Shown piece after piece: positions 6,236 to 8,276 of a DNA stretch of 8,276 nt. How positions within the stretch are numbered: position 1 is the stretch's first letter; the number at the start of each line of letters is the position of its first letter. Below the pieces are notes generated by a model. The model was given only the letters and a program-made list of their open reading frames with translations, did not search any database and was not told where the DNA came from. Source of the stretch: Bacteroidota bacterium (GTDB taxonomy: Bacteria > Bacteroidota > Bacteroidia > M30B66); contig CANMGM010000096.1 of assembly GCA_947497195.1 (NCBI GenBank), positions 1-8,276 of the forward strand, in the 5' to 3' direction. Position numbers and translations under genes: made by a program.

Positions 6236-8140
6236 ATGAAAACAGCACTTACGTTGATCTTTCTTTTTATTGCGTGCCACTTCATTGCACAGCCTGTTTT
6301 GCCTAACTGGACTTATGCGCTGAAAGGTTTTCAGACTGTTGATCCTTCGGGAGTTGAAACCGACTCTATGGGCAATGTCTATGTTTCGGGCACGTATTCA
6401 GGCTGGCTCGAAGTGCCTGGTATGAAGGAGCGATTTAAAGCGCCCAATCATTGTGGGGCCTATTTAATTCGTATAAATAAGCGCGGAACAACGCAGTGGG
6501 CTCTACCATTCTTAAGTTCAAACGATTCGCGCATTAATGCGATGTGTTTGTTGCCTAAAAGCGGAGTTGCTGTAGCCGGATTCTGCGATTCTGGTTTTGT
6601 ATTGCCCTCAACAGACGGTAAAACGAACACATTTAAGGGTGGCAACGGTTGTTTCTTGGCAGTTTACGATTCGCTAGGCCGTTTGAAATGGAGCCGTATT
6701 CAACGAAACGCCTGGGGACAGGCCACCTCGCTGGCGGCTGATGCTTCAGGGAATATTTATTATACAGGTTATTTTCGACATGGATTTGAAGGCGATGAGA
6801 TTGTGCTGCCCGATTCGGCGATATCGTCATCCGAATTCCTCATGAAATTTTCGCCCAAAGGCGCGTTGCTCTGGCAGCAGTATTTCAGATCGGCAATCGA
6901 AGAGCACTATTTCGATAAACATCCGCGTGTATTTACCTCCACCGACGGACGTATTTGTTTTGCCAGCCGATTAACGAAGGGCCGCGTATTGCACTGCGCA
7001 GGCAATCGAAACGAGGCGATTGTTTCTGTAAACCGGCATTCGGGCTATGTGTTGTGTATGAACGAATCGGGAGAGAAAATCTGGACCAGGCAATACGGAG
7101 GCATGTGGGCGCATCAGGTGTTGGATGGCTGTTTCACAGCGCAGGGAGATTTCTTATTTGTGGTCGACTTTGGAAGCGAGTTTTACATGGGCGATGGCGA
7201 ACAACCTTTACCTGCCGGAATTCCCGAAAAGCCCGAGGGCGCCACATCTGGCTTTGTCTGGGCGCGGCTCGATCCAGGGGGCGACTTACTCGATCTCGAT
7301 TTTCATACGGGGCAAACAGGTGCGCACGGAACTCGGTCGCGGTTTATCGAACAGCTGCTCGATGGCGCATTTGTTATGGGCGGCGAGTTTACCAACGTGC
7401 TCGATTTTAAAGAACGCGATACTAAAGGTATGTCAGTTAGCGGTCAGCCACTAAACCACAACGCCTGGCAGGGTGTATTTATGGCCGACGGCACGCTTGA
7501 GTCGCTATGGAAGCCTTTAAGCACCGAAACCGGATTTAGCTTTCCATGGGGAGTGTCATGCCGCGGGCAACATTTCGCAACAGCTTTAATGTGTTACGAA
7601 GATCAGGAAGCGCATCTGAAGACATCCAAGAAAAAAATTAGCAAGGCAGAGCGAACGCGTTTTACAGTGGTAACAGCCGGTAGCATCGACCGTAAGCCTG
7701 TAGATCCAACTGTTTTGCCGCTTGCTTGCAGCGATGAAGTATTGATTCGGGAGATTTCGAAAGTGGAGCGCACGGACGCAGAATTGGTTCGTGCCTTTTT
7801 GCGGGATTCGCTCCCCGGAGTTTTAAATACAGTGAATAATTCCAACCAAACAACCGCTGCCGATTCGCTGCCCGCTTCACGCGGGACAAAAGCTTGGGCA
7901 TCGCTGTATCCTAATCCGGCAAAGGAAAATACGCGGTTGCGCGTTGCATCAGGCGAGCCGTTTCTGAGCCTAAGTTTGTTTACTGCATCGGGTTGTTTGT
8001 TGCGGAAGGATATCCGGCGAGCTGATTCGGGCGAGTTTGAAGTGGAAATCGCCTTGGGGAATTTACCGGTCGGGATGTATGTTTTGATTTGCGAATCGGG
8101 AAATTTGAGAGAAGTGTTTCGAATTGTTCACGTGCATTAA
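6236..8140 (+). CDS. Secreted SBBP-repeat beta-propeller-like protein with T9SS sorting domain
   Basis: The product has 634 residues from the ATG at 6236; the frame is open for 39 more codons upstream, but only this start puts a signal peptide first (MKTALTLIFLFIACHFIAQ, likely cut near residue 18-19). The body has repeated segments of the type (A/E)TDxxGNVYVSGxY, near 40-55 (VETDSMGNVYVSGTYSG), 163-180 (ATSLAADASGNIYYTGYF) and in weaker forms to about 440 (for example LDGAFVMGGEF). Each is typically followed by a line such as LMKFSPKGALLWQQYF. This is the SBBP-type pattern that forms beta-propeller blades. A polar linker (about 460-555) leads to a C-terminal sorting domain: LYPNPA at 557-562, LPVGMYVL at 610-617 and a basic/beta end to 634. 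The protein should cross the inner membrane by Sec and the outer membrane by T9SS, where the C-terminal domain is removed and the protein is released or anchored to the surface. I see no catalytic motif; an adhesive or binding role is possible but unproven. Confidence 0.88.
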   Translation: MKTALTLIFLFIACHFIAQPVLPNWTYALKGFQTVDPSGVETDSMGNVYVSGTYSGWLEVPGMKERFKAPNHCGAYLIRINKRGTTQWALPFLSSNDSRINAMCLLPKSGVAVAGFCDSGFVLPSTDGKTNTFKGGNGCFLAVYDSLGRLKWSRIQRNAWGQATSLAADASGNIYYTGYFRHGFEGDEIVLPDSAISSSEFLMKFSPKGALLWQQYFRSAIEEHYFDKHPRVFTSTDGRICFASRLTKGRVLHCAGNRNEAIVSVNRHSGYVLCMNESGEKIWTRQYGGMWAHQVLDGCFTAQGDFLFVVDFGSEFYMGDGEQPLPAGIPEKPEGATSGFVWARLDPGGDLLDLDFHTGQTGAHGTRSRFIEQLLDGAFVMGGEFTNVLDFKERDTKGMSVSGQPLNHNAWQGVFMADGTLESLWKPLSTETGFSFPWGVSCRGQHFATALMCYEDQEAHLKTSKKKISKAERTRFTVVTAGSIDRKPVDPTVLPLACSDEVLIREISKVERTDAELVRAFLRDSLPGVLNTVNNSNQTTAADSLPASRGTKAWASLYPNPAKENTRLRVASGEPFLSLSLFTASGCLLRKDIRRADSGEFEVEIALGNLPVGMYVLICESGNLREVFRIVHVH

Positions 8141-8192
8141 AAGCCTTGTGAATACTGATGAAATAGCTATGATAAACTGATTTTTGGTTAGG

Positions 8193-8225
8193 ATGGGGTA
8201 GGGGTCCACCACTCCTCCTCCCCAT
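8193..8225. terminator. GC-rich hairpin downstream of the T9SS cargo gene
   Basis: ATGGGG (8193-8198) pairs with CCCCAT (8220-8225). After one bulged T, AGGGG (8200-8204) pairs with CTCCT (8215-8219), including one G-U pair. The result is an 11-bp stem with a 10-base loop, 52 bases after the stop codon of the preceding gene. It could terminate or protect that transcript. Neither side has a T-run, so a classic intrinsic terminator is not established. The same arm carries the ATG that follows the minus-strand promoter-like box at 8230-8237. Confidence 0.4.
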
Positions 8226-8229
8226 ACAG

Positions 8230-8237
8230 CAAAGTTA
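8230..8237 (-). promoter_or_regulatory. Perfect minus-strand TAnnTTTG box
   Basis: On the minus strand this reads TAACTTTG, an exact match to the Bacteroidota -7 consensus. Transcription would run leftward, starting within or just before the GC-rich hairpin and into the 3' end of the T9SS cargo gene. No -33 TTTG lies at the normal distance. A 7-bp perfect inverted repeat, TACGACT (8236-8242) and AGTCGTA (8256-8262), overlaps its upstream edge and could be an operator. The leftward frames (for example from the ATG at 8225, 81 codons) do not look like real proteins, so any product would more likely be an antisense RNA. Confidence 0.35.
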
Positions 8238-8276
8238 CGACTCAAACGCCTTATTAGTCGTATATAAACGTTTAAA

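Noticed and set aside
6955..7410. 151-codon plus-strand alternative frame in the T9SS cargo gene
   Set aside because: It overlaps propeller repeats in the correct frame; its Arg/Cys-rich translation is typical of an out-of-frame reading.
7980..8225. 81-codon minus-strand frame beginning just after the TAACTTTG box
   Set aside because: Its position after a promoter-like box is tempting, but the sequence is antisense to the T9SS sorting domain and reads as low-quality Pro/Arg/Ser-rich translation. The box itself is kept as an observation.

Overview
The window reads as chromosomal DNA of a member of the Bacteroidota. Three things support this: a secreted protein ends in a type IX secretion (T9SS) sorting domain, which is essentially restricted to this phylum; promoter-like boxes resemble the Bacteroidota -7 element TAnnTTTG; and starts lack clear Shine-Dalgarno sequences. 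I cannot name a genus. The DNA is probably environmental or metagenome-derived, but that is a guess.

Layout. Positions 1-343 are AT-rich and non-coding. They hold a 30-bp exact direct repeat (4-33 and 150-179) and, between the copies, an 18-bp near-tandem repeat that runs into a perfect 9+9 palindrome (39-80), resembling repetitive extragenic palindromes. Positions 344-1048 hold a small co-directional pair: a 64-residue helical unknown and a 163-residue MNT-fold nucleotidyltransferase with an intact metal triad. An AT-rich spacer (1049-1296) with two alternative hairpins follows. Positions 1297-4899 encode the replicative DNA polymerase III alpha subunit (DnaE, 1200 aa). It keeps a complete set of PHP metal ligands, which suggests built-in proofreading, and has a degenerate clamp-binding motif. 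Convergent with it, only 15 bp away, a minus-strand gene (6111-4915) encodes a protein of the lysine-ketoglutarate reductase / Lys1-type saccharopine dehydrogenase family. A 124-bp divergent intergenic region separates it from 6236-8140, which encodes a secreted protein with SBBP-like beta-propeller repeats and a C-terminal T9SS sorting domain. The final 136 bp contain a GC-rich hairpin, an inverted repeat and a perfect minus-strand TAACTTTG box.

Functional links. The genes do not form one pathway. dnaE is core replication, the reductase is amino-acid metabolism, and the T9SS cargo is an exported protein. Only the 344-1048 pair looks like an accessory module: it sits among repeats and AT-rich DNA, and nucleotidyltransferases of this class often belong to toxin-antitoxin or abortive-infection pairs. 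No RNA genes, CRISPR arrays, transposases or phage genes were found. The most speculative new material is the small-protein/nucleotidyltransferase pair and the repeat cluster beside it.
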